A stretch of 46,737 nucleotides of DNA from an uncultured Bacteroides sp. (GCF_905207245.1 NZ_CAJLKP010000049.1:1-46737), one strand, 5' to 3'. Numbered from the stretch's first letter, positions 23,906-31,563 are shown. The notes: generated from the sequence alone by a model not told the origin. Numbers and translations are program-made.

Positions 23906-23951
23906 TAGCGGATAATTTGGATATGGATAACCGGCTTTTTAGGTCGGCAGT
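23886..23951 (-). terminator. Possible attenuator in the early leader
   Basis: In the transcript from the lytic promoter, ACTGCCGACC (23,951-23,942) can pair with GGTAGGCAGT (23,901-23,892), nine of ten positions, followed at once by six T (23,891-23,886). The loop is long (~40 bases) but has its own partial repeats (GGATAA copies). It lies between promoter and first gene, where a phage antitermination or attenuation step would be placed. Confidence 0.4.
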
Positions 23952-23994
23952 CTTTCTTTTGCCCCTTTTTGTTCGTTTATTAGTTTGTTGGGTG

Positions 23995-24026
23995 CAAATA
24001 TAAGACGATATATCGTCACTGCCAAA
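23995..24026 (-). promoter_or_regulatory. Lytic (early) promoter
   Basis: On the minus strand, TTTG (24,026-24,023) and TATATTTG (24,002-23,995) match the Bacteroides -33 and -7 boxes, with 20 bases between them, the preferred spacing. CACCC follows the -7. It drives the phage operon leftwards. A perfect palindrome fills the spacer. Confidence 0.8.
24004..24017. promoter_or_regulatory. Operator O1 for the cI-like repressor
   Basis: GACGATATATCGTC, a perfect 14-bp palindrome lying between the -33 and -7 boxes of the lytic promoter. Bound repressor would block polymerase. Confidence 0.75.
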
Positions 24027-24033
24027 TAAAAAC

Positions 24034-24047
24034 GGCGAAATATCGCC
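24034..24047. promoter_or_regulatory. Operator O2
   Basis: GGCGAAATATCGCC, a near-palindrome sharing the G.CGA.ATATCG.C pattern of O1, 30 bp centre to centre (about three helical turns). It lies just before the -7-like TATATTTT (24,049-24,056) that may serve the repressor gene, so it is placed to autoregulate. Confidence 0.65.
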
Positions 24048-24075
24048 ATATATTTTATAAAAATAATATGCTTTT

Positions 24076-24483
24076 ATGCAAACAACTGTAAATGAAAGAA
24101 TTAAGGAAATAGCAGAAAAGTTATATAATGGAAATATAACGGCTATGGCTAAAGCTACATTCATAAGTCGTACCACAATTAACAGCATAATAGGCGAAAA
24201 AGAGGTAGCACCCGGTTATGATGTTATACGAAAAATAGCCGAAATATCGTCACCTAAAATAAATTTGGATTGGCTGATTATTGGTACTGGTGAAATGTTT
24301 ATAGACACACCGGAAAAGAGTATATCGGTAGCCCAAAATAATAATAACAGCAATATAGGAAGTAAAATAAATGATAGCGCGGTTATTATTAGGCTGCTCG
24401 CTCAGTTAGAGGAAAAAGATAAGCAAATAGCAACTCGCGATAATCAAATAACCTCCTTAATAGAAATACTAAAATCCAAATGA
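24076..24483 (+). CDS. cI-like phage repressor
   Basis: A 135-residue protein. The N-terminal ~60 residues form an XRE-type helix-turn-helix ('RIKEIAEKLYNGNITAMAKATFISRTTINSIIGEKEVAPGYDVIRKIAE'), followed by 'INLDWLIIGTGEMF', a phrase typical of Bacteroidales phage repressors. The C-terminal part has 'VIIRLLAQLEEKDKQIATRDNQI', a coiled coil for oligomerisation. There is no LexA-type peptidase domain, so induction is not by simple RecA-stimulated self-cleavage. It is divergent from the lytic operon and overlaps the next gene by four bases. Confidence 0.88.
   Translation: MQTTVNERIKEIAEKLYNGNITAMAKATFISRTTINSIIGEKEVAPGYDVIRKIAEISSPKINLDWLIIGTGEMFIDTPEKSISVAQNNNNSNIGSKINDSAVIIRLLAQLEEKDKQIATRDNQITSLIEILKSK
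24238..24251. promoter_or_regulatory. Operator-like site inside the repressor gene
   Basis: GCCGAAATATCGTC matches the pattern of O1 and O2 at nearly every conserved position but lies in coding sequence, ~200 bp away. It could be a distal operator for looping or coincidence. Confidence 0.35.
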
Positions 24484-25019
24484 AAACGATAGCAATTTTT
24501 ATAGTGGCGTTGCTTGCCGCTATCAGTGCGAAAGCGCAAACAGATAGTATAGGCGTTTTCTCCGTCCGTAATGGTGTGACTAACCGGATAGAGGTACTTA
24601 ATTACAATCAAACAAAAATTAGCGGTGGTTTTAGGAGTAAAGCTAAATTAGTATTTGAGGGTGCAACCAGCGCAAACCGGTTTAATGGGTCTGCTACATT
24701 CCGGCTATACTTTGGTACGCCGTCACCCTACGATGCCGCCAAATATTATATGTTTACTCCCTCATATTCCGCAAAAGATTTTAATGTAGGCAGGTTTGAT
24801 GTTAAGAAAGGAAATCGCTATCTAACGACTGTTTCCGTTTCTATTATAGGTTCTAAGTTAGGGGCTGGCAAAGCAAAGGACGTTAATGTAGAATATAAGC
24901 AGCTACGTAATAACGTGTACGAAATAACCGTTACCGGCCCGGCCGGCGAATACTGCATTATGTCGGTTCGTAATGGTGTTGCCGGTTACACTGGCGTATT
25001 TGATTTTACGATAGAATAA
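24480..25019 (+). CDS. Secreted protein cotranscribed with the repressor (probable lysogenic conversion gene)
   Basis: A 179-residue protein with a clear signal peptide (MKTIAIFIVALLAAISAKAQ, cleavage after A-K-A). The mature part is predicted mostly beta-strand and contains two copies of 'SVRNGV' (near the start and end). I recognise no family. The ATGA overlap with the cI gene means it is made whenever the repressor is, i.e. in the lysogen. Secreted products in this position often affect the host envelope or exclude other phages; that role here is inference. Confidence 0.78.
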   Translation: MKTIAIFIVALLAAISAKAQTDSIGVFSVRNGVTNRIEVLNYNQTKISGGFRSKAKLVFEGATSANRFNGSATFRLYFGTPSPYDAAKYYMFTPSYSAKDFNVGRFDVKKGNRYLTTVSVSIIGSKLGAGKAKDVNVEYKQLRNNVYEITVTGPAGEYCIMSVRNGVAGYTGVFDFTIE

Positions 25020-25070
25020 TGCAAATTTTCAGCAAAGAAATTTAGTGATAACTTAAATAATTGATAAACA
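25020..25070. other. Prophage right boundary region upstream of hisS
   Basis: These 51 AT-rich bases separate the last phage gene from hisS, so the attachment site core must lie here or just inside. No convincing TAnnTTTG promoter for hisS was seen, so hisS may depend on read-through from the repressor transcript or on a weak promoter within this gap. The core cannot be identified without the left end. Confidence 0.45.
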
Positions 25071-26438
25071 ATGATTTATAATAAGCCCGCAATACCCAAA
25101 GGAACCCGTGACTTTTCGCCAGTAGAGATGGCGAAGCGTAACTATATATTCAATACCATTCGCGATGTATACCACCTCTATGGTTTTCAGCAGATAGAAA
25201 CACCTGCAATGGAAATGCTTTCTACACTGATGGGGAAGTATGGTGAAGAAGGTGATAAACTCCTGTTCAAGATACAGAATTCAGGTGACTACTTTTCCGG
25301 ACTGACTGATGAGGAGTTGCTAAGTCGTAATGCTGCTAAACTTGCCAGTAAATTCTGTGAGAAAGGTTTGCGTTATGATCTCACTGTGCCCTTTGCCCGC
25401 TATGTGGTAATGCACCGTGATGAAATAACCTTCCCTTTCAAACGTTATCAGATACAACCCGTTTGGCGTGCAGATCGTCCACAGAAGGGGCGTTATCGTG
25501 AATTTTATCAATGTGACGCTGATGTAGTGGGTAGTGACTCTTTACTGAATGAAGTAGAGTTGATGCAGATTGTTGATACAGTCTTTACCCGTTTTGGTAT
25601 CCGGGTTTGTATTAAGATTAATAACCGTAAGATTCTGACCGGTATTGCTGAGATTATTGGTGAGGCTGATAAAATAGTGGATATCACAGTAGCCATTGAT
25701 AAGCTGGATAAAATAGGTTTGGACAATGTGAATGCAGAACTGAAAGAAAAAGGTATCAGTGATGAAGCTATTGCCAAACTGCAACCTATTATTCTGCTGA
25801 ATGGTACGAATGAAGAAAAACTGTCTACTTTGAAAGAAGTGCTTGCGGGTAGTGAGATCGGTCAAAAAGGTGTGGAAGAAAGCGAGTTTATCTTGAAAAC
25901 TCTGTCTGTTTTCGGTTTGAAAAATGAGCTGGAACTGGATCTGACGCTTGCCCGCGGATTGAACTACTACACTGGCGCTATCTTTGAAGTGAAAGCCTTG
26001 GATGTGCAGATCGGAAGTATCACAGGTGGCGGTCGCTATGACAATCTGACCGGTGTGTTCGGCATGGCAGGTGTTTCCGGTGTAGGTATCTCTTTTGGAG
26101 CCGATCGTATCTTCGATGTATTGAATCAGCTTGACCTTTATCCGAAGGAAGCTGTGAACAGTACACAACTTCTCTTTATTAACTTTGGCGAGAAAGAAGC
26201 TGCCTTCTCACTGAATGTACTTGCTAAGGTGCGTGCAGAAGGTATCCGTGCTGAAATCTTCCCGGATTCATCCAAAATGAAGAAGCAGATGGGATATGCC
26301 AATGCTAAAAACATTCCATTTGTAGCATTGGTGGGCGAGAACGAAATGAATGAAAACAAGGTGACTCTGAAGAATATGGAAACTGGTGAACAGAACCTTG
26401 TTACAGCCGAAGAATTGATACAAACTTTAAAGAAATAA
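25071..26438 (+). CDS. hisS: Histidyl-tRNA synthetase
   Basis: A 455-residue class II aminoacyl-tRNA synthetase. It starts 'MIYNKPAIPKGTRDFSPVEM', with 'PKGTRDF' the standard N-terminus. Motif 2 is 'RPQKGRYREFYQCDADVVG', the histidine-specific motifs are 'LARGLNYYTGAIFEV' and 'GGGRYDNLTGVFG', with 'GVGISFGADRIFDVL' as motif 3. The C-terminal anticodon-binding domain covers the last ~100 residues. An essential cytoplasmic enzyme that charges tRNA-His. It is bordered upstream by the prophage. Confidence 0.97.
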   Translation: MIYNKPAIPKGTRDFSPVEMAKRNYIFNTIRDVYHLYGFQQIETPAMEMLSTLMGKYGEEGDKLLFKIQNSGDYFSGLTDEELLSRNAAKLASKFCEKGLRYDLTVPFARYVVMHRDEITFPFKRYQIQPVWRADRPQKGRYREFYQCDADVVGSDSLLNEVELMQIVDTVFTRFGIRVCIKINNRKILTGIAEIIGEADKIVDITVAIDKLDKIGLDNVNAELKEKGISDEAIAKLQPIILLNGTNEEKLSTLKEVLAGSEIGQKGVEESEFILKTLSVFGLKNELELDLTLARGLNYYTGAIFEVKALDVQIGSITGGGRYDNLTGVFGMAGVSGVGISFGADRIFDVLNQLDLYPKEAVNSTQLLFINFGEKEAAFSLNVLAKVRAEGIRAEIFPDSSKMKKQMGYANAKNIPFVALVGENEMNENKVTLKNMETGEQNLVTAEELIQTLKK

Positions 26439-26479
26439 AAACTTCATAAAAGAGTAAACCCATTGTAATCCATCTTGGT

Positions 26480-26508
26480 TATCTTTGTAGTATTAACCTA
26501 ACAAAGAT
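26480..26508 (+). promoter_or_regulatory. Promoter -7 box and inverted repeat before the 55-aa gene
   Basis: TATCTTTG at 26,480-26,487 is a -7 box. ATCTTTGT (26,481-26,488) and ACAAAGAT (26,501-26,508) form an 8-bp inverted repeat with a 12-base loop spanning the likely start site. No good -33 box. Confidence 0.5.
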
Positions 26509-26515
26509 AACTATT

Positions 26516-26683
26516 ATGGATGTTTTAGAACCGAAGTATTACGCAGCCATCGGTATGGTGATGACGTTAATAGCCGTGATATTCCTTTTCTTGATGGGAA
26601 GTGCTCTGGTGCACTCTACTAAGAGTTTCTGGCAGGGATATTCAACGGAATTAAGTTGTGACCTGGATTTAGATGTCGAATAG
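26516..26683 (+). CDS. Small single-span membrane protein (55 aa)
   Basis: ATG at 26,516 to TAG at 26,683. The product starts 'MDVLEPKYYAAIGMVMTLIA', has one hydrophobic span (about residues 10-32) and an acidic C-terminus ('STELSCDLDLDVE'). It has its own promoter-like -7 box 30 bases upstream. Not assigned to a family. Confidence 0.6.
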   Translation: MDVLEPKYYAAIGMVMTLIAVIFLFLMGSALVHSTKSFWQGYSTELSCDLDLDVE

Positions 26684-26707
26684 ACAGACTTAACGTTCCG
26701 ATTTTAT

Positions 26708-26767
26708 GGAGTTAACTTCTTGTAGACAAGAACTTAATTCCCTGTAGACAAGGAGTCAACTTCTTGT
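26708..26767 (+). repeat. REP-like repeat cluster (GGAGTTAACTTCTTGT and mirrored TTCTTGT)
   Basis: GGAGTTAACTTCTTGT (26,708) recurs with one change at 26,752, spacing 44. Between them TTCTTGT/ACAAGAA form an 8-base-centred palindrome, and CCCTGTAGACAAGG repeats the TGTAGACAAG core. This is typical of short dispersed intergenic repeats in Bacteroides. It sits between the small membrane gene and the convergent transporter gene. Confidence 0.7.
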
Positions 26768-26859
26768 TGTAATTATTTTCTTGTCCAAGCAATCATCAAT
26801 TCATTACAGCCTGATAGCCACGCCAACTCTTTTGATTGTTTTATGATGCTTTGTGTGAA

Positions 26860-27711
26860 TTATCTTCGTTTCACTATACCCACATATACTAACAATATGA
26901 CATTCATCATCAACGCATAAATAATAGCCGGTATAGCAATGATATCATTATTGAATATGAACGGGCTGCTTGCGATTGCAATGCTCTGTGCAGCATTTTG
27001 CATACCTATTTCAATAATGAGTGTACGCTGCTCTTTCCGGGTCAATTTCATCAGGCAAGAGATTAAATACCCTCCACCCATAGCCAGTATTATCATCATG
27101 CTGATGCATAATCCTAATCGACCAATTTGTGCAGCAATCGTTTCGTGGTGTTGGATAAAAAAGACAGTAGCCAATAAAATGAGTGCGGGGAAAGCCACTT
27201 TAGATAATATTTTGTGTATACGTTCGGCAACTTTAGGGTAGAAGCGTTTTGTCAGAACACCTGTTGCAATCGGGAACAGCATGAGTAGCAAATTTTGAAC
27301 GATGAGGCTACCAATCGGTAAGTGTATGGTTATTCCGCTGTTATCTCCGGCAATCTGCGTGGCAAATTCCATAATGACAGGAATGGTAAATAGCGTGATA
27401 ATGCTGCTGAGTGCAGTCAGTGATACAGACAATGCCACATCACCTTTAGCTATCATAGAGAATATGTTGGAGGAACTGCCACCGGGAGAACAAGCAATCA
27501 GTACCAGTCCGATAAAAAATAGAGGTTCCAGATGGAACAGGTGGCCTAATGCAAAAGCCAGTGCAGGCAACAAAACAATCTGTCCCAATAATCCCGCAAT
27601 TACAGGATAGGGACGTTGACGAAATAATTTAAAATCTTTAATTTCAAGTGTAAGTCCCAGCTCAAACATTAATAAAGTGAGAATGGGCAAAACAATCCAT
27701 ACTGCATTCAT
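26860..27711 (-). CDS. Bile acid:sodium symporter (BASS) family transporter
   Basis: A 283-residue, ten-span-type membrane protein. Family signatures are 'LIACSPGGSSSNIFSMIAKGDVALSVSLTALSSI', the discontinuous helix/Na+ region, and 'IEIGMQNAAQSIAIASS' for the second half. It would import an organic anion with sodium through the inner membrane; substrates in the family range from bile acids to pantoate and other keto acids, so the substrate is not decided. Has its own -7 box just upstream and is convergent with the hisS side. Confidence 0.88.
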   Translation of the reverse strand: MNAVWIVLPILTLLMFELGLTLEIKDFKLFRQRPYPVIAGLLGQIVLLPALAFALGHLFHLEPLFFIGLVLIACSPGGSSSNIFSMIAKGDVALSVSLTALSSIITLFTIPVIMEFATQIAGDNSGITIHLPIGSLIVQNLLLMLFPIATGVLTKRFYPKVAERIHKILSKVAFPALILLATVFFIQHHETIAAQIGRLGLCISMMIILAMGGGYLISCLMKLTRKEQRTLIIEIGMQNAAQSIAIASSPFIFNNDIIAIPAIIYALMMNVILLVYVGIVKRR

Positions 27712-27736
27712 GTTCTATCATCGTTTTTTGAGGGTG

Positions 27737-27744
27737 CAAAGATA
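27737..27744 (-). promoter_or_regulatory. Promoter -7 box for the BASS transporter
   Basis: TATCTTTG followed by CACCC on the minus strand, about 26 bases before the start codon. The -33 box is weak. Confidence 0.6.
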
Positions 27745-27986
27745 ATGCAAATCGAAGGCAGAAGTTTTATGCTTGCATAAAAAAGTTATGCTGAGATACT
27801 GCTTATTTTCTCTGAAGATAATGGAATATTGTCTTATTCCTTGCCAATTTGTCAGTTTTATGCTGACAGAAATCCAGCTTTGCCGTTTGGCACGCTTTTC
27901 GCAATTTGTTTTACGTCTCGCCAAAAGTGAGACAAGACATTACTATAATATATATATGTATAACATAATAAAAAAACAAAAGAACT
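27745..27986 (+). promoter_or_regulatory. groES: Divergent intergenic region upstream of groES
   Basis: It contains several palindromic pieces: TTTATGC-TT-GCATAAA near 27,766, GTCAG...CTGAC around 27,851, and GTCTC...GAGAC at 27,915-27,933, plus an AT-rich stretch with TATAAT at ~27,945. No CIRCE element and no canonical TAnnTTTG box was found. A heat-shock promoter should be here but I cannot fix it. Confidence 0.45.
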
Positions 27987-28259
27987 ATGAACATTAAACC
28001 ATTGGCAGACAGAGTGCTGATACTCCCTGCACCTGCAGAAGAGAAAACGATTGGCGGTATCATTATCCCGGATACGGCAAAAGAGAAACCTTTGAAAGGT
28101 GAAGTTGTGGCAGTTGGTCACGGTACGAAAGATGAAGAAATGGTATTGAAGACGGGTGACACTGTTTTGTATGGCAAGTATGCCGGTACTGAACTGGAAG
28201 TTGAAGGTACTAAATATCTCATCATGCGTCAAAGTGACGTGCTCGCTGTGTTAGGTTAA
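27987..28259 (+). CDS. groES: Co-chaperonin GroES
   Basis: A 90-residue protein starting 'MNIKPLADRVLILPAPAEEK', with the mobile loop 'EEKTIGGIIIPDTAKEKP' and 'GDTVLYGKYAGTEL'. It forms the heptameric lid of GroEL in the cytoplasm. 38 bases separate it from groEL, the normal operon arrangement. Confidence 0.97.
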   Translation: MNIKPLADRVLILPAPAEEKTIGGIIIPDTAKEKPLKGEVVAVGHGTKDEEMVLKTGDTVLYGKYAGTELEVEGTKYLIMRQSDVLAVLG

Positions 28260-28297
28260 TATAGTAATTGTAAAATCATAAAATTGTAAATATCATT

Positions 28298-29935
28298 ATG
28301 GCAAAAGAAATATTATTCAATATCGATGCCCGCGACCAATTGAAAAAAGGTATCGATACACTGGCAAATGCTGTGAAAGTAACTCTCGGTCCGAAGGGTC
28401 GTAACGTGATTATCGAAAAGAAATTCGGTGCTCCTCATATCACGAAAGACGGTGTGACTGTAGCTAAGGAAGTGGAACTGTCTGATGCATACCAAAATAC
28501 GGGTGCACAGTTGGTGAAAGAAGTTGCTTCCAAAACAGGTGACGATGCTGGTGACGGTACTACTACCGCTACTGTATTGGCACAGGCTAATGTGGCTGAA
28601 GGTTTGAAGAACGTAACTGCCGGTGCAAGCCCGATGGATATCAAACGTGGTATCGACAAGGCTGTTGCCAAAGTGGTTGATTCAATTAAGTCACAAGCCG
28701 AAAAAGTAGGTGACAACTACGATAAGATTGAACAGGTTGCTTCTGTTTCTGCCAACAATGACCCCGTTATCGGTAAGCTGATTGCTGACGCTATGCGCAA
28801 AGTTTCTAAGGATGGTGTAATCACTATCGAAGAAGCTAAGGGTACAGACACTACTATCGGTGTAGTGGAAGGTATGCAATTCGACCGCGGTTATCTTTCT
28901 GCTTACTTCGTTACCAACACGGAGAAGATGGAATGCGAAATGGAAAAACCGTATATCCTGATTTATGACAAGAAGATTTCTAACCTGAAAGATTTCTTGC
29001 CTATTTTGGAACCTGCTGTGCAAACTGGTCGTCCTCTGTTGGTTATTGCAGAAGATGTGGATAGCGAAGCTTTGACCACATTGGTTGTAAACCGTCTGCG
29101 TTCTCAGTTGAAGATTTGTGCTGTGAAAGCTCCGGGCTTCGGCGACCGTCGTAAAGAAATGCTGGAAGACATTGCCGTATTGACTGGTGGAGTGGTTATC
29201 AGCGAAGAAAAAGGTCTGAAACTGGAACAAGCTACCATCGAGATGTTGGGTACTGCTGACAAGGTAACTGTTTCTAAAGATAACACTACTATCGTAAACG
29301 GTGCTGGTGACAAACAAAATATCAAGGAACGTTGCGAACAAATCAAGGCTCAGATTGCTGCTACCAAGTCTGATTATGACAAAGAAAAATTGCAGGAACG
29401 TCTGGCTAAGTTGTCGGGTGGTGTTGCGGTTCTTTACGTAGGTGCTGCTTCTGAAGTAGAAATGAAAGAGAAGAAAGACCGTGTAGACGATGCTTTGCGT
29501 GCAACCCGCGCTGCTATTGAAGAAGGTATCGTACCGGGTGGTGGTGTAGCTTACATCCGTGCGCTCGATGTGTTGGAAGGCTTCAAGGGTGATAACATCG
29601 ACGAAACTACTGGTGTTGACATCATCAAACGCGCTATCGAAGAGCCGTTGCGTCAGATTGTTGCCAATGCAGGTAAGGAAGGTGCTGTTGTAGTGCAGAA
29701 AGTACGCGAAGGCAAAGGTGACTACGGTTACAATGCACGTACCGATGTTTACGAAAACCTGCATGCTGCAGGTGTGGTAGACCCTGCTAAGGTAGCCCGC
29801 GTAGCTTTGGAAAATGCAGCTTCTATCGCTGGCATGTTCTTGACTACCGAATGTGTAATCGTTGAAAAGAAGGAAGATAAACCTGAAATGCCAATGGGGG
29901 CTCCCGGCATGGGCGGTATGGGTGGCATGATGTAA
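28298..29935 (+). CDS. groEL: Chaperonin GroEL
   Basis: A 545-residue protein with full-length GroEL features: 'LGPKGRNVIIEKKFGAPHITKDGVTVAKEVEL', 'AGDGTTTATVLAQ' (ATP site), 'APGFGDRRKEMLEDIAVLTGG' and the C-terminal 'GGMGGMM' tail. It folds proteins in the double-ring cavity with GroES. Codon usage is strongly biased, consistent with high expression. Followed by a strong terminator. Confidence 0.98.
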   Translation: MAKEILFNIDARDQLKKGIDTLANAVKVTLGPKGRNVIIEKKFGAPHITKDGVTVAKEVELSDAYQNTGAQLVKEVASKTGDDAGDGTTTATVLAQANVAEGLKNVTAGASPMDIKRGIDKAVAKVVDSIKSQAEKVGDNYDKIEQVASVSANNDPVIGKLIADAMRKVSKDGVITIEEAKGTDTTIGVVEGMQFDRGYLSAYFVTNTEKMECEMEKPYILIYDKKISNLKDFLPILEPAVQTGRPLLVIAEDVDSEALTTLVVNRLRSQLKICAVKAPGFGDRRKEMLEDIAVLTGGVVISEEKGLKLEQATIEMLGTADKVTVSKDNTTIVNGAGDKQNIKERCEQIKAQIAATKSDYDKEKLQERLAKLSGGVAVLYVGAASEVEMKEKKDRVDDALRATRAAIEEGIVPGGGVAYIRALDVLEGFKGDNIDETTGVDIIKRAIEEPLRQIVANAGKEGAVVVQKVREGKGDYGYNARTDVYENLHAAGVVDPAKVARVALENAASIAGMFLTTECVIVEKKEDKPEMPMGAPGMGGMGGMM

Positions 29936-29963
29936 TAGCCGTTTTCCCTGAATATATCATAGT

Positions 29964-30010
29964 AAAGACCACAGTGTCTCTCTTTAGTGAGGACACTGTG
30001 GTCTTTTTTT
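29964..30010 (+). terminator. Intrinsic terminator after groEL
   Basis: A 15-bp stem AAAGACCACAGTGTC/GACACTGTGGTCTTT with a 13-base loop, followed by a T-run. Strong and well placed. Confidence 0.92.
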
Positions 30011-30199
30011 CTGTTTACTGGTCAGTATTTTCTCATATTTTCTGTATGTTATTACGAAACTGTTACAATTTAGATTAAAAAAGATATCTTTTGTTCGATT
30101 TTTGTGTTTTATAAATTAAAAGTGATACCTTTAGGGGCAAATAGGATTAACCTAAACAGAAAACCAATCAATTATTTAACCTTTTTAATAAAAAAAGAG

Positions 30200-30418
30200 A
30201 TGAACAAAAGCGACATCGGCCTGAACGCAGGCAAAATTTGGGCGTTGCTTAGCAACTATGCCAAATGGGACTATGGGACTTTGAAGAGAAAGTCCGGGCT
30301 GAAGGACAAAGAACTGGGAGCTGCCTTGGGATGGTTAGCCCGTGAGGACAAAATCGTATTGCACCAGGAGAACGAAGAGCTCTACATTTTTTTGGGCGTG
30401 AATGTTTACATCGGGTAA
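30200..30418 (+). CDS. Winged-helix protein (DUF2582)
   Basis: From the ATG at 30,200 the product is 72 residues, MNKSDIGLNAGKIWALLSNY at the start. 'WDYGTLKRKSGLKDKELGAALGWLAREDKIVL' is the winged helix-turn-helix of DUF2582, common in Bacteroidetes. Earlier in-frame starts (from 30,104) would add sequence that does not match the family. It probably binds DNA or another protein; its regulon is unknown. A clean terminator follows. Confidence 0.85.
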   Translation: MNKSDIGLNAGKIWALLSNYAKWDYGTLKRKSGLKDKELGAALGWLAREDKIVLHQENEELYIFLGVNVYIG

Positions 30419-30451
30419 GAAATGAAACAAACCGATTGAAAACCTAAACGA

Positions 30452-30487
30452 AAGCGTGGATTTAGAAAAAATCCACGCTTCTTTTTT
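30452..30487 (+). terminator. Intrinsic terminator
   Basis: 12-bp stem AAGCGTGGATTT/AAATCCACGCTT with a five-base loop, followed by CTTTTTT. Confidence 0.9.
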
Positions 30488-30543
30488 CTGCCGACAAATA
30501 ATATTTTGTTCCTTTGCACATTCTTAGAAAAATCAATGTAATT

Positions 30544-31563
30544 ATGAGAAGTTTTGCTTCAGACAACAATTCCGGTGTACATCCATTAGTGATGGATGCT
30601 TTGAACCGGGCAAATCAGGATCATGCAGTAGGCTATGGTGATGACCCTTGGACAGAAGAAGCTGTCCGTAAAATAAAGGAAGCTTTTGCGGCTGATTGTG
30701 AACCGTTGTTTGTTTTCAACGGAACGGGCAGTAATGCCGTAGCTTTGCAGTTGGCAACACGCCCCTACAATTTAATCCTATGTGCGGAGACAGCACATAT
30801 TTATGTGGACGAATGTGGTGCGCCCGCCCGCATGACAGGATGCCAGATACGCACCATTGCAACTCCCGATGGCAAACTTACTCTCGAATTGGTGCGCCCT
30901 TATCTGAAGAATTTCGGCGAACAACACCATTCCCAACCGGGAGCAATCTATATATCCCAATGTTCGGAACTGGGCACTATATATACTCCGGAAGAATTGA
31001 AGGCTTTGACTGCCCTGGCGCATGAACATGGAATGTACGTGCATATGGATGGGGCACGCCTGGCAAATGCCTGCGTGGCTTTAAACCTTAGCTTTAAGGA
31101 ACTGACAGTAGATTGTGGTATTGATATTCTTAGTTTCGGCGGAACAAAGAATGGACTGATGCTGGGCGAAAGTGTGATTATTTTTAATCCGGATTTGAAG
31201 AAGGAAGCACTTTACGTGCGGAAACAGTCGGCACAACTGGCCTCCAAGTTGCGCTACCTTTCGTGCCAGTTCACGGCATATCTGACGGATGAACTCTGGA
31301 AGAAAAATGCGACACATGCCAATGGGATGGCGCAGAAACTTTACGAAGGTCTGAAAGCATTGCCCGGAATACATTTCACTCAAAAGATGGAAAGTAACCA
31401 GTTATTCCTCACTATGCCGCGTCCGGCCATCGACAAACTAATGAAATCTTACTTCTTTTATTTCTGGAATGAAGCGGAAAATGAAATTCGTTTTGTGACT
31501 TCTTTTGATACGACGGAAGAGGATATCCAATCGTTATTGCAGGCGGTGAAAGAGTCTTTATAA
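30544..31563 (+). CDS. Threonine aldolase (low specificity, PLP-dependent)
   Basis: From the ATG at 30,544 (MRSFASDNNSGVHPLVMDAL) the product is 339 residues. Hallmarks: 'GYGDDPWTEEAV', 'VFNGTGSNAVALQ', 'HIYVDECGAP', 'VHMDGARLANACV' (PLP-binding Asp) and 'LSFGGTKNGLM' with the Schiff-base lysine. It splits L-threonine or L-allo-threonine into glycine and acetaldehyde. The stretch upstream from 30,514 is an extended frame without support. Confidence 0.93.
   Translation: MRSFASDNNSGVHPLVMDALNRANQDHAVGYGDDPWTEEAVRKIKEAFAADCEPLFVFNGTGSNAVALQLATRPYNLILCAETAHIYVDECGAPARMTGCQIRTIATPDGKLTLELVRPYLKNFGEQHHSQPGAIYISQCSELGTIYTPEELKALTALAHEHGMYVHMDGARLANACVALNLSFKELTVDCGIDILSFGGTKNGLMLGESVIIFNPDLKKEALYVRKQSAQLASKLRYLSCQFTAYLTDELWKKNATHANGMAQKLYEGLKALPGIHFTQKMESNQLFLTMPRPAIDKLMKSYFFYFWNEAENEIRFVTSFDTTEEDIQSLLQAVKESL

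Larger units (their letters stand above)
1..25019 (-). mobile_element. Temperate HK97-type siphophage prophage (left end outside window)
   Basis: Gene order on the minus strand is that of an HK97-like tailed phage: HNH, small terminase, large terminase, portal, protease, capsid, connectors, tail tube, chaperones, tape measure. It is preceded by a replication module and a divergent cI-like repressor. All genes from 23.8 kb to the left edge share one strand, as expected for one long lytic transcript. No integrase, lysis or tail-fibre gene is visible, so the element is incomplete here and must continue to the left. The right boundary is placed after the last phage-like gene, just before hisS; the exact attachment site cannot be defined without the other end. 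Confidence 0.93.

Noticed and set aside
27745..27986. CIRCE heat-shock element upstream of groES
   Set aside because: No TTAGCACTC-N9-GAGTGCTAA sequence or close variant present; the palindromes there are different.
28691..29764. Long minus-strand frame of 357 codons inside groEL
   Set aside because: It is fully antisense to groEL, whose biased codons create long shadow frames. Low-complexity Thr/Phe-rich composition with no motif.
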